From Bacteroidales bacterium (GTDB lineage Bacteria; Bacteroidota; Bacteroidia; Bacteroidales; F082), in assembly GCA_017439405.1 (NCBI GenBank), contig JAFSJF010000103.1, positions 1 through 64,000 of the forward strand: a DNA stretch of 64,000 nt, written 5' to 3'. Below are positions 37,625-46,507 of this stretch, piece by piece. The notes under the pieces are model-generated. The model made no database searches, was not told the origin of the DNA, and was given only the letters and a program-made list of their open reading frames with translations. The stretch's first letter is position 1; each line of letters opens with the position of its first letter. The position numbers were made by a program, and so were the translations under genes.

Positions 37625-39691
37625 CTAAAACGCTTTCCTCCATCCGCACCCGTTCCGCCATTCGGAACAACCGTAGGCTGCCTTACCTTTTATAATATGC
37701 CCCTTGCCGCACAGCGGACACACTTGCCCGATGATGGCGTCAGGGTTGGTCTCGGAAGGCATGTCATTCCCGCGAGGGGCTGGGCGTTGGCTGGAATCTA
37801 TGCCTTCTAAAGTTTTTTTCGGCTTGGATGTGATGGCTTTCTTTGTCGCGGCCTTCTTCGGTTTCTCCTCTGGCGCAACGACGGCAACGCGCCGGTTGCT
37901 GTTGTCCATCATCACCGTGGCGACGATTTCCGTCACCATCTGTTTCAGTTCTTCGAGGAACTGACGGGCTTCGTACTTATGTTGCTCGATTTCACGGAGT
38001 TTCTTTTCCCAGATGCCGGTCAGTTCGGCGCTTTTCAACAGGTCTTCGCGGATGAGGCCGATAAGTTCGATGCCTGTGGGTGTGGGTTCGAGGCTCTTGC
38101 GCACTTTTCTGATATAATTTCGCTTGAACAGCGTCTCGATGATGGCCGCCCGCGTGGAAGGCCGCCCGATGCCGTTCTCTTTCATCACCTCTCTAAGCGA
38201 CTCGTCGTCAACGAGTTTTCCAGCCGTTTCCATGGCGCGGAGCAAGGTGGCTTCGGTGTAGGGCTTCGGCGGCGAAGTCCATTTTTCGGCCAACTGCGGC
38301 TGGTGCGGCCCGTGTTCGCCCTTCACAAAAACGGGCAAGGTATTCTCCTCGTCTTCCTCTTTCACACCTCCTCCTTCATCCCTCATCCCTCCTACTTCTT
38401 TAGCTGGTTTGATGACCTCGCGCCAACCCGGCACCAGAATCTGCTTTCCCGAAGTCTTGAACTCAACATCCTCCACTTTGCCTGAAACGGTGGTCGTAGC
38501 AAACTGACAATCAGGGTAAAACACGGCGATGAAATGACGACAGACTTCGTCATAGACCTTTTCCTCGGCGAAACTCAGTCCCGAAGGCACCACGCCCGTC
38601 GGTATGATGGCATGGTGGTCGGTGACCTTGCTGTTGTCGAACACCTTTTTGCTCTTGGGCAGTTTCTTGCCGGCCAAAGGAGCAGTGTATTCGGCGTAGT
38701 TGGTCAGCTTCGCCAAAATGTCAGGGCACTTCGGGTAGATGTCGTCGCTCAGATAAGTAGTATCGACACGCGGATAGGTGGTGTATTTCTTTTCGTAGAG
38801 GCTTTGTATGGTCTGCAAGGTCTGCTCGGCACTGAAGCCATAGCGTTTGTTGCATTCCACTTGCAGCGAAGTCAGGTCGTAAAGTCGCGGAGGAGCTTCC
38901 GTGCCTTTCTTGGTGGAAACATCTGTCACCGTAAACTCTTTTCCCACAATGCTTTGCAAGTCCTTTTGTCCGTCCTCAACGGAGCCGTATTTTCCTTTTG
39001 TGGCCGTGAAAGTCGTGTCGCGATATATGGTGGACAGCACCCAATATTGTTCGGGCTTGAAGTTCACGATTTCGTGGTAGCGGTTGACAATCAGCGCCAA
39101 AGTGGGCGTTTGCACCCTGCCGATGGAGAGCACTTGCCGGTTTTGGCCGTATTTCAAGGTGTAGAGCCTCGTGGCGTTCATGCCCAAGAGCCAGTCGCCG
39201 ATGGCGCGACTTAGCCCAGCCTCATAAAGCGACTGATAATCAGTCTGGTCCTTCAGGTTCTTGAAGCCTTCGCGGATGGATTCCTCGGTCAGTGAGGAAA
39301 TCCACAGCCGCTTCACGGGACAATGCACGGCAGCCTTTTGCATCACCCAACGCTGGATGAGTTCGCCCTCCTGCCCCGCATCGCCGCAGTTGACGATGCT
39401 GTCGGCCTTTTGGAACAAACTTTCGATGACCTTGAACTGCTTTTCGTAAGTCGGATTGTTCGGAATCAGCTTGATGCCAAAGCGTTGCGGAATCATCGGC
39501 AGACGGCTCAAGGCCCAGGGCTTCCACTGGTCGGTGTAGTCGTGAGGCTCCTTCAGCGTGCAGAGGTGGCCGAAAGTCCACGTCACCTGGTAGCCGTTGC
39601 CTTCCATGTAGCCATCGTGGGAAGTATTGGCTCCCAGCACTTTGGCGATGTCGCGTGCGACGCTTGGCTTTTCGGCTATGCAAACAATCAT
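37625..39691 (-). CDS. topB: DNA topoisomerase III
   Basis: A type IA topoisomerase that decatenates and relaxes DNA. The 688-residue protein has the Toprim start IAEKPSVARDIA, GDAGQEGELIQRW (acidic metal site), SIGRVQTPTL and the active-site Tyr in TTYPRVDTTYLSDD. It ends in a basic linker (EEKPKKAATKKA) and a single zinc-finger-like unit (CPLCGKGHIIKG ... CGWR). A low-complexity insert GGMRDEGGGVKEEDEEN sits in the middle. Topoisomerase III copies of this kind occur on both chromosomes and mobile elements, but no other mobility genes are near. Confidence 0.95.
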   Translation of the reverse strand: MIVCIAEKPSVARDIAKVLGANTSHDGYMEGNGYQVTWTFGHLCTLKEPHDYTDQWKPWALSRLPMIPQRFGIKLIPNNPTYEKQFKVIESLFQKADSIVNCGDAGQEGELIQRWVMQKAAVHCPVKRLWISSLTEESIREGFKNLKDQTDYQSLYEAGLSRAIGDWLLGMNATRLYTLKYGQNRQVLSIGRVQTPTLALIVNRYHEIVNFKPEQYWVLSTIYRDTTFTATKGKYGSVEDGQKDLQSIVGKEFTVTDVSTKKGTEAPPRLYDLTSLQVECNKRYGFSAEQTLQTIQSLYEKKYTTYPRVDTTYLSDDIYPKCPDILAKLTNYAEYTAPLAGKKLPKSKKVFDNSKVTDHHAIIPTGVVPSGLSFAEEKVYDEVCRHFIAVFYPDCQFATTTVSGKVEDVEFKTSGKQILVPGWREVIKPAKEVGGMRDEGGGVKEEDEENTLPVFVKGEHGPHQPQLAEKWTSPPKPYTEATLLRAMETAGKLVDDESLREVMKENGIGRPSTRAAIIETLFKRNYIRKVRKSLEPTPTGIELIGLIREDLLKSAELTGIWEKKLREIEQHKYEARQFLEELKQMVTEIVATVMMDNSNRRVAVVAPEEKPKKAATKKAITSKPKKTLEGIDSSQRPAPRGNDMPSETNPDAIIGQVCPLCGKGHIIKGKAAYGCSEWRNGCGWRKAF

Positions 39692-39696
39692 TGGTT

Positions 39697-39726
39697 GAGA
39701 GTTGAAAGTTGAGAGTTGAGAGTTGT
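39697..39726. repeat. GAGAGTT/GAAAGTT heptamer repeat upstream of topB
   Basis: About four tandem units of the form TTGAGAG or TTGAAAG directly upstream of the topB start. Non-coding. Confidence 0.75.
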
Positions 39727-39761
39727 TGGGGCCAGACCCGCATGGCCTATGCTTTTATGAC

Positions 39762-42062
39762 TTAAATTGAGGTTAATGTTTCAGACTTCAGGTCGGCGGC
39801 GTGCAAGTGCATCAAATACTCAGCCTTGTCTTTTTGAGCCACAAACCACACTAAGTCTGCGGCTTGGAAGGTGATGCGTGCCGATGGGTTCAGGATGAAG
39901 TGCCCGTCGCGCTCGATGGCAATCACCATGGCATCGTACTTGTCGGCCAAGCCGGAATCCATCAGGGCAATGCCGATGAACGGGCTGTCTTGCTCGACCT
40001 CAACCCTATACAAATCCACTTCGCTCTCCTCATGCTCTTGGATGAGTTGTTCGTCGAAAACCTCGACGCGAGGCAAGAGCAATCGCAGATGGTCCTCATG
40101 CCCGACAAAAGTGATCTTGTCGAAAGGAAACAGCTGGAAATCAGCCTTCGGCAACTCAAAGACCTGCTTGCCGCGCTCCACGCTCACCAGGCTCACATTA
40201 AAGTTATCTCGGAAATCAGTGTCCTTCACAAACATTCCAGAATATTGACTATCAGGGCTTAACGTCATCTTCTGCAAATGGCAGTTCTCCTGCAAAATCT
40301 CCGGGATGGTGAACACCTGCATCGACTGCCGCTTGTTGAGGTTGTCCATGAAGCGTTCCTCGATACGTTTGTAGAACTTCATCGCCGGACTCAAGACACG
40401 CAGCAAGACGGTGTAAACCAGCGCAAAACCGACATTAATCCAATGGTATAGCGGCAACCCGACATTCAGTTTCTCCCAAAACAAGCCATTCAGGAAATGC
40501 TGGATTACCGAATAAGCTACCAACGCGACCACAACAAAACGCAAAGCGAAAACCAAACGAATGATGGTCTTATTGAACTTATTGATTTCCATGAGCTTAT
40601 GTGTTGTTTTTATCAATGTATGCTTGAATCCCATCGCCCACAGGAAAGGCGAAACAAGCACCAAAACCACGGCTGTTGAGATGGCTGGTCCCCACGGCCT
40701 CGGCACATATTTCAAGATGAACGAGCCGATGAAAAACCCAATAAGCACCACAGCGATGATGATGGCCAAATAGATGACCATGTTCTTGAACTGCCGCGCC
40801 ACGAAACTCGCCATGTTGACCTTCTTCCCACTTCTCACCTTGATTCCTGAATCGCTGTTTTCCAGCTTGTTAACCCAACTTTTCGGGAAACTCCTGACAA
40901 CCCATTCGTAGCTCGGAATGGCGGCTTTGATAGCATAAGGCGTGATGAAAGTGGTGATGATTGAGACCGAAACGATGATGGGATAGAGGAAATCGTCGAT
41001 GACACCATAACTGAGGCCCAAGGTGGCGATGATGAACGAGAACTCACCGATTTGGCTGAAGCAGAAACCTCCTTGCATGGCTTGTTTCAATCCCAAGCCC
41101 GCAATCAAGCGACCTAACACATTGCTCAAAGGCTTGAAAATGAGCAAGATGATGGTCACGACAAGGATTTGCCACCAGTAATTGACCAAGATTTGCGGAT
41201 CGACCATCATGCCGACCGAGACGAAAAACACCGCGCCAAAAAGATTCTTGATAGGTGTGGTGACTTTATGGATTGCCTCAGCCTCAAGCGTTTCGGCCAA
41301 GATGCTACCCATGATGAACGCGCCCAATGCCGACGAAAAACCAGCCAAATTGGCCAAAACGACCATCATGAAACACAAACCGACCGAAAACACCGTAAGT
41401 GTTTCCTCCGACATGAACTTGCGTGCCCAACGAAGCACCGTCGGCACCAAGAAAATGCCGCCCAAGAACCAAACCAAAAGGAAGAAGCCGAGTTTCAACA
41501 TACTGGTAACCAACTGCATACCATCGAAACTCTTGCTCACTGCCAAGGTGGAAAGAATCACCATCAGGAGGACGGCTTCGAGGTCTTCGACCACCAGCTC
41601 GCCGATGACGTTGCCACTGAACTTCTCGCGGTGCAACTTCATGTCGTCGAAGGCCTTGGCGATGATGGTCGTCGAAGAAATCGAGAGCATGGCACCAAGA
41701 AAGATGCTGTCCATCTGCGACCAGCCCAATGCTTTGCCGAGCAAGAAACCTACCACGCACATCGTCACCAACTCGGTGAGGGCCGTGATGCCGACCGTGC
41801 CGCCCACCTTCTTCAACTTCTTGAAACTGAACTCCAAGCCAATGCCAAACAGCATGAACACCATGCCGATTTCGCTCCAAGTTTCCACGCTCGTATGGTC
41901 GCGAATGACGGGAAACCACTCGAAGTTCGGTCCAATCAAGAAACCAGCGATGATGTAGCCTAGTACGACAGGCTGCTTCAACCATTTGAAAATCACCGTA
42001 GTAAGACCCGCTGTAACGAGAATCAATGCAAGGTCGGAAAATAATGCGGGTAAAGATTCCAT
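39762..42062 (-). CDS. Kef-type cation:proton antiporter with two C-terminal RCK_C domains (copy 1)
   Basis: A 766-residue CPA2-family transporter: about 12 membrane helices in the first 400 residues (LGYIIAGFLIGPNF, SSTTIIAKAFDD and FSSALGAFIMGSILAETL motifs), two or three more helices around 440-560, then a cytosolic tail with two TrkA-C/RCK_C-like domains that bind ligands. It should move K+ or Na+ against H+. It has a paralog at 61138-63429 with the same neighbours in the same order. Confidence 0.92.
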   Translation of the reverse strand: MESLPALFSDLALILVTAGLTTVIFKWLKQPVVLGYIIAGFLIGPNFEWFPVIRDHTSVETWSEIGMVFMLFGIGLEFSFKKLKKVGGTVGITALTELVTMCVVGFLLGKALGWSQMDSIFLGAMLSISSTTIIAKAFDDMKLHREKFSGNVIGELVVEDLEAVLLMVILSTLAVSKSFDGMQLVTSMLKLGFFLLVWFLGGIFLVPTVLRWARKFMSEETLTVFSVGLCFMMVVLANLAGFSSALGAFIMGSILAETLEAEAIHKVTTPIKNLFGAVFFVSVGMMVDPQILVNYWWQILVVTIILLIFKPLSNVLGRLIAGLGLKQAMQGGFCFSQIGEFSFIIATLGLSYGVIDDFLYPIIVSVSIITTFITPYAIKAAIPSYEWVVRSFPKSWVNKLENSDSGIKVRSGKKVNMASFVARQFKNMVIYLAIIIAVVLIGFFIGSFILKYVPRPWGPAISTAVVLVLVSPFLWAMGFKHTLIKTTHKLMEINKFNKTIIRLVFALRFVVVALVAYSVIQHFLNGLFWEKLNVGLPLYHWINVGFALVYTVLLRVLSPAMKFYKRIEERFMDNLNKRQSMQVFTIPEILQENCHLQKMTLSPDSQYSGMFVKDTDFRDNFNVSLVSVERGKQVFELPKADFQLFPFDKITFVGHEDHLRLLLPRVEVFDEQLIQEHEESEVDLYRVEVEQDSPFIGIALMDSGLADKYDAMVIAIERDGHFILNPSARITFQAADLVWFVAQKDKAEYLMHLHAADLKSETLTSI

Positions 42063-42081
42063 AAGGATTAGATTTTGTTGG

Positions 42082-42089
42082 CAAAATTA
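42082..42089 (-). promoter_or_regulatory. Candidate -7 promoter box for antiporter copy 1
   Basis: TAATTTTG on the minus strand, 20 nt upstream of the start. The surrounding about 45 bp are almost identical to the region before antiporter copy 2. Confidence 0.6.
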
Positions 42090-42115
42090 CAAAACTTAAT
42101 GGGAATTTGCACAAG

Positions 42116-43687
42116 TCAAACAAACTGCTCGATGCGACACTTGTGCTGCTTTGACTCGCGGTCGTAAGTGATTCCCACAAGTAGCAGGTTGTCAGCGTAT
42201 TGAACAACTTTGGCTGGATATTGCCTCCGTTTGATCTGCTCAATGGCGGTGTCAACGGCCTTGTCGTATTTCAGTTCGATGACGATGGCGGGCGAATCCA
42301 CGTTCTTGCGCGGGATAAGCACCAAGTCGGCGAAGCCCTTGCCTGTGGCCAATTCGCGATGGACAATGTAGTCGTTGGAGGCGTAATAGTAAGCGATGCT
42401 CAGCACACAGGCCAACGAGTTCTCGTCGTTGTAGCTCAAGATGCTCGTGTTCTCGTCGTGGGCGGCATCCACGCCACGCGCCACGGCTTCCTCATCTCCA
42501 CGGAGTGTGGCTTGAAGGAGCCGCTCTGAGGCTTCCAAAGCCTTTACCACAGGAGCCCAGTTGTTGGCTTCAACAGCGTTGACCATCTCGCCTGCCACCT
42601 CCTTGTTCGGGATATAACACTCACTTTTGCGCCAATCGTAGCTGAGATAACCCAAATGAATGAGCACTGTCAGCACATCGTCCTTCGAATGGATGACTGA
42701 CATGTCGTTCTGGAACTTGGTCGGGTTGACTTTACAACGTTCCCCTGCCAGCATCCGCACCACGTCGTCCTTCAGTCCCTCGTAGTTCATCTGGATGTAA
42801 TGCGCCACCGCATCGTATGAACCTGTGGCCGCCCAGAAACTGCGGCATCGACGGCTCCGAAGCGCTTGCATCACCGAATTGGGGTTGAATATCGACTGCT
42901 CGTCGCCGATTTGGTAGCCGTCATACCACTTTTCCAACTCCTCGAAATCCATGCGATGCCTTTCAGCCAAAGTTTTCACCTCATCCTTGGTAAAGCCAAA
43001 GTATGGAGCCATATCCACCGGCTCCACCATGGAGTATTCAATGAAGTTGTTGAGCGCCGATTCCGTCTTGTATTTCTTGATAGGCAGGATACCCGTCATA
43101 TAGACACCAGCAAACACTTGAGGCGAGTTGCTTCCCTTGAACATACGTCGCAGCCAACTGACAAACTCGTCCATGGCATGAGTGCCTGCCTTAAATTCAC
43201 GGCAGATGGCATCCCACTCGTCGATGATGAAGATGAATGGCTGTTGGGTGGAATCGGTAACACGGATAAGGTAGGCCATCAGGTCGTCGCCGTCCATGAC
43301 AGGAATGTCCGGATAAGCCTTTTGGACATCGGCAATCAACTCTTTTTGGACATACTTCATAATGCTGTCGTCCTTGAAACGTGTGGTGAAATTGGTCAGG
43401 TCAAGGAAGATGACGGGATACTTGTTCAGGTGCTTCTCGAACGACGGGTCTTGGGCAATTTCAAGGTCGGTGAAAAGGCTGCGCGAGTCGCACGAATGGT
43501 CGTAATAAGCGCACAACATCTTGGCCGCCACCGACTTGCCGAAGCGGCGGCTGCGCGAGACGCAGCTGAAGCGTCGCTCCGTGAAAAGTGTGCCGTTGAC
43601 AATCGAGACAAGCCCCGACTTGTCAACATATTCACCGTTTCTTACACTTTGGAATCCGGCATTGCCGACATTGATGTATGCGCCCAT
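42116..43687 (-). CDS. AAA-ATPase_like / PD-(D/E)XK nuclease domain protein (copy 1)
   Basis: 523 residues: an N-terminal AAA-ATPase_like domain with the family's P-loop SRSRRFGKS (about 44-52) and Walker B FIFIIDEWDAI, and a C-terminal PD-(D/E)XK nuclease-like domain (DUF1703) with FADLVLIP, AIVIELKYD and QIKRRQYP. The family is abundant and multicopy in Bacteroidales and its function is unproven; roles in mobile DNA or defence are suspected. The start at 43687 fits the conserved MGAYINVGN N-terminus and the promoter at 43706-43713. Confidence 0.88.
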   Translation of the reverse strand: MGAYINVGNAGFQSVRNGEYVDKSGLVSIVNGTLFTERRFSCVSRSRRFGKSVAAKMLCAYYDHSCDSRSLFTDLEIAQDPSFEKHLNKYPVIFLDLTNFTTRFKDDSIMKYVQKELIADVQKAYPDIPVMDGDDLMAYLIRVTDSTQQPFIFIIDEWDAICREFKAGTHAMDEFVSWLRRMFKGSNSPQVFAGVYMTGILPIKKYKTESALNNFIEYSMVEPVDMAPYFGFTKDEVKTLAERHRMDFEELEKWYDGYQIGDEQSIFNPNSVMQALRSRRCRSFWAATGSYDAVAHYIQMNYEGLKDDVVRMLAGERCKVNPTKFQNDMSVIHSKDDVLTVLIHLGYLSYDWRKSECYIPNKEVAGEMVNAVEANNWAPVVKALEASERLLQATLRGDEEAVARGVDAAHDENTSILSYNDENSLACVLSIAYYYASNDYIVHRELATGKGFADLVLIPRKNVDSPAIVIELKYDKAVDTAIEQIKRRQYPAKVVQYADNLLLVGITYDRESKQHKCRIEQFV

Positions 43688-43705
43688 GACTTCTTGATTT
43701 TGGGG

Positions 43706-43713
43706 CAAAGGTA
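43706..43713 (-). promoter_or_regulatory. Candidate -7 promoter box for the ATPase/nuclease gene (copy 1)
   Basis: TACCTTTG on the minus strand, 19 nt upstream of the start. Confidence 0.6.
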
Positions 43714-43814
43714 TGCAAAAAAGTTGGTTGGTCCTACGCTGAACGTGCAGAAATCTAAGAATAGCCACGCTAAATGCCGAACATTTCAGCAAAATGGATC
43801 AAAGGAGAACGTTG

Positions 43815-44243
43815 TTAATCAGCATCTTCCTCTTCCTTCTTATAGCCGACGCTCATCACCTCCCCGCTCGATTCCGAAATCGAGATCATCCCTTGTTCCT
43901 CCTCGGTCTCCCAGCGAAACATGTGATAAGTGTCAGACTCGCCTTCTTGGATGTCGGTGTAGAACAGGCTCTCATAGATGATTTCCGTCAGCAGTTCGAG
44001 GTTGCGGAAATCGTAGATGCCCGCCTTCCCGTCCTTGAAGACGAAGCCAAAAGGGTATTCCTTCAGGTCGCCGTGCATGATGCTGTCGTACAGTTGCAGC
44101 GCAATGTCGAGTTTGGCCCTGTCGGAGTCGAAGTAATCCGGCGGCGTTTGGATGGCGGTGGTGTCGGTGGTTTGGGCAGTGGCGGAGAGGGCAATGCCAA
44201 GAAACAAAACGACTGCGCCCATTTTAAAAAACTGGATTTTCAT
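43815..44243 (-). CDS. Secreted hypothetical protein
   Basis: 142 residues with a signal peptide (FLGIALSATAQ) and an acidic C-terminal part rich in Glu/Asp (EEQGMIS..., KKEEEDAD). No family recognised. Its base composition is like the GC-richer host genes and not like the upstream AT-rich operon, and a 130-bp gap separates them, so it is probably not part of that system. Confidence 0.6.
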   Translation of the reverse strand: MKIQFFKMGAVVLFLGIALSATAQTTDTTAIQTPPDYFDSDRAKLDIALQLYDSIMHGDLKEYPFGFVFKDGKAGIYDFRNLELLTEIIYESLFYTDIQEGESDTYHMFRWETEEEQGMISISESSGEVMSVGYKKEEEDAD

Positions 44244-44373
44244 GTCTTCGTAATGTTTAAAGTAGTCAATTGGTTTCATCTCATATTCCCTGTGGTTTCA
44301 TTTCATACTTTCTGTTTTGTGTCGGGCGCAACTATTAACGTTTGTATTATTTCTGCAATTCTTAATATACTAT

Positions 44374-45477
44374 TTATTGGTTACGAGGTAAATGCATTGC
44401 CAATCGGAATCCTCTAAAATCATTATGCCTTTCTGCTTTAGCATACCAACGGTAGGAAACACGACAATACTTTGATGAACTATGCCATGCTCCACCCCGA
44501 TGAACACGAAACTCACCAGAAGGTGTTCCGTGGGGATTTATTTGTGAAAAACCACTGTAACTCTCATATTGATTATTCCAATAATCATAACACCATTCCC
44601 ATACATTGCCAGTCATGTCGTATACGCCTAATTCATTCGGCTTCTTTGTTTTAACAACATGTGAGATGGTATCGCTATCATCTAAACACCAAGCAACCTC
44701 ATTCAGATTGTTGCTTCCCGAATATTTATAATTATTGCTTTTATTGCCGCCGCGTGCCGCGAATTCCCATTCCGCCTCGGTAGGTAAACAGAAGTAATAA
44801 CCAGTTATCGAACTTAATTTCTTGCAAAAATCCATGCAGTCATCCCAACTGACACAATCAACTGGATAATTGTCACCAACATGCTTGCTTGGATTATTAT
44901 TCATTACAGCTTTCCATAATGCTTGAGATACTTCGGTTTCTCCAATATAATAATCATCAAGAATAACTGAATGAGCTGGTTTTTCCCATGTTTTAGCAAT
45001 GGTATCTGATGCAGAAGCACCCATCATAAAACGACCTCCTTCAACATATTTCATGGTAAACTTTGCACCGTTTACATCGAATCCAATACTTTCATTAGCA
45101 CCCCTCTTAGCATCATTCGTTGTAAGGAAGAGGTACCAAATTACTGACATCACTAATGCAGTCACAATGCAAGTAGTCCAATTCCATTTTTTCTTAACGA
45201 CCTCCTTGATTACTATCTCCTTTTCTTTCTCTTGAACTTGTTTTGTTTCCGAGTCTGAGACAAACAAGCTCTTATCCAAATCAATGTTAGGGGTTTTATC
45301 CTTATTGTTCTTTTGGGCATAATGAATAATCGTGTTTAAAGAATAAGAAGATATATCCAATTCCTTACATTGTTCCAAAAAAACAGCGTACTTCTCACTA
45401 ATTGAATTTGATTTTACGGAAGCATCAACTGATTTGACAATATCCTTAAATGTCGAATTCCTATTTCCCATATACAA
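44374..45477 (-). CDS. Membrane-anchored formylglycine-generating-enzyme-fold protein
   Basis: 367 residues: a small helical N-terminal region (about 1-60), a basic linker, one membrane helix (about 101-119) and a C-terminal FGE-sulfatase/SUMF1 domain (about 130-362) with YYIGETEVSQALW, PTEAEWEFAARGG (232-244), NVWEWC (291-296) and RVHRGGAW...CRVSYR. In human FGE the catalytic Cys pair is C336/C341; here the first position is Ser and only Cys338 (KYC) remains, so oxidase activity is doubtful. The helix predicts N-in, C-out. Last gene of the tubulin/actin-like operon; start overlaps the previous gene by 17 nt (or 11 nt if ATG 45471 is used). Confidence 0.85.
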   Translation of the reverse strand: MYMGNRNSTFKDIVKSVDASVKSNSISEKYAVFLEQCKELDISSYSLNTIIHYAQKNNKDKTPNIDLDKSLFVSDSETKQVQEKEKEIVIKEVVKKKWNWTTCIVTALVMSVIWYLFLTTNDAKRGANESIGFDVNGAKFTMKYVEGGRFMMGASASDTIAKTWEKPAHSVILDDYYIGETEVSQALWKAVMNNNPSKHVGDNYPVDCVSWDDCMDFCKKLSSITGYYFCLPTEAEWEFAARGGNKSNNYKYSGSNNLNEVAWCLDDSDTISHVVKTKKPNELGVYDMTGNVWEWCYDYWNNQYESYSGFSQINPHGTPSGEFRVHRGGAWHSSSKYCRVSYRWYAKAERHNDFRGFRLAMHLPRNQ

Positions 45478-46507
45478 ACTTTACTTGAGGTTTTTTTTCC
45501 AAAACCCATTCCTTTGACGAATTATCATCCTTTATTCGTTTCAAAATACCTTCTTTCATCGGCTTGATATATTTCAAACCAGACAAGCCGGTGAACTCAT
45601 TCCTTGCTTTGCAGCAAGATTGGATAATCTTAATTATTCCTTCAGATAGGAACGTTTCCGTAGGCAACGTGAACAATGGATTAAACATGATTTTTGCTTT
45701 CCGCTGGATGTCGTCATCGAGAATGATAAAAGTGCTGTCCTCTTGTTGAGTGTCTCCTTCTTTCCAATCAAAAACGATAGCGTCTTCTCCCAATTTTGAA
45801 GGTTGCCAAATATTGTATTTCTTAGTGGCTTCAAGTAATTCTTCTTCGCTTCCCAAAGTCATATTGAGATGTGATTCTGAACCATTCAAATCAGTGTAAT
45901 AATTACTCTCAAAACTATACGAATCTTTAGAATCAAGGATTTCATGTATTACAGACGGCCTGAACAACTCTATGGAATTGATATTCCAAAGCAAGAGTGT
46001 TGTATCGACATCGGGTATCCGTTTTGATTTTCTAAACACTTTGAATCCAATGGAATAATAATTATTCCACATCTTATCTTGAGAATGAAATTCATCTCCA
46101 AAGCAAATCCCAGGGATGTCAGAATCAAGCACAAAAAAGCAGGCTGGTGCAATGGTCATCAACTCAACATACAGTTTCCCTTTGACGGGATGCGTGAAGT
46201 TGATTCGTAGGTGTTGCCCCTCCTTCAATTCTTTCACTGAAACGCCATTATTCCTGATTTCAATGTATGGTTCTGTCCTAACATTTTCTGCGACACGGGA
46301 AACGAATTGCCTTACTTGCTGACTTTGCATCCCATATCTCAAACCTTCATCATCAATAATCTTGAGGATTTCATCCGAAATATGAATCTCATTGAATGAA
46401 TATGATCCACTATCAGGATTGAAATCGATTTTGCTGACAATTTGCTTTATGATGAACTTCTCAAAGTATTCAGAGTTAGCGTCCATATTGGATTTCGTTT
46501 GCTTCAA
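45461..46507 (-). CDS. Unrecognised cytosolic protein of the tubulin/actin-like operon
   Basis: 348 residues, no signal peptide, no membrane helix, no motif I can name. It is acidic, with alternating strand-like and helical segments (LRINFTHPVKGKLYVELMTI; TFLSEGIIKIIQSCCKA). The start may be 46507 or the second ATG at 46486; with either, it overlaps the upstream protease gene (32 or 11 nt), so translation is probably coupled. It also overlaps the downstream FGE gene. Function unknown; tight coupling suggests it works with those neighbours. Confidence 0.7.
   Translation of the reverse strand: MKQTKSNMDANSEYFEKFIIKQIVSKIDFNPDSGSYSFNEIHISDEILKIIDDEGLRYGMQSQQVRQFVSRVAENVRTEPYIEIRNNGVSVKELKEGQHLRINFTHPVKGKLYVELMTIAPACFFVLDSDIPGICFGDEFHSQDKMWNNYYSIGFKVFRKSKRIPDVDTTLLLWNINSIELFRPSVIHEILDSKDSYSFESNYYTDLNGSESHLNMTLGSEEELLEATKKYNIWQPSKLGEDAIVFDWKEGDTQQEDSTFIILDDDIQRKAKIMFNPLFTLPTETFLSEGIIKIIQSCCKARNEFTGLSGLKYIKPMKEGILKRIKDDNSSKEWVLEKKPQVKFVYGK

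Noticed and set aside
44374..45477. Sulfatase-activating formylglycine enzyme
   Set aside because: One catalytic Cys position is Ser, there is no sulfatase nearby, and the gene belongs to the tubulin/actin-like operon.
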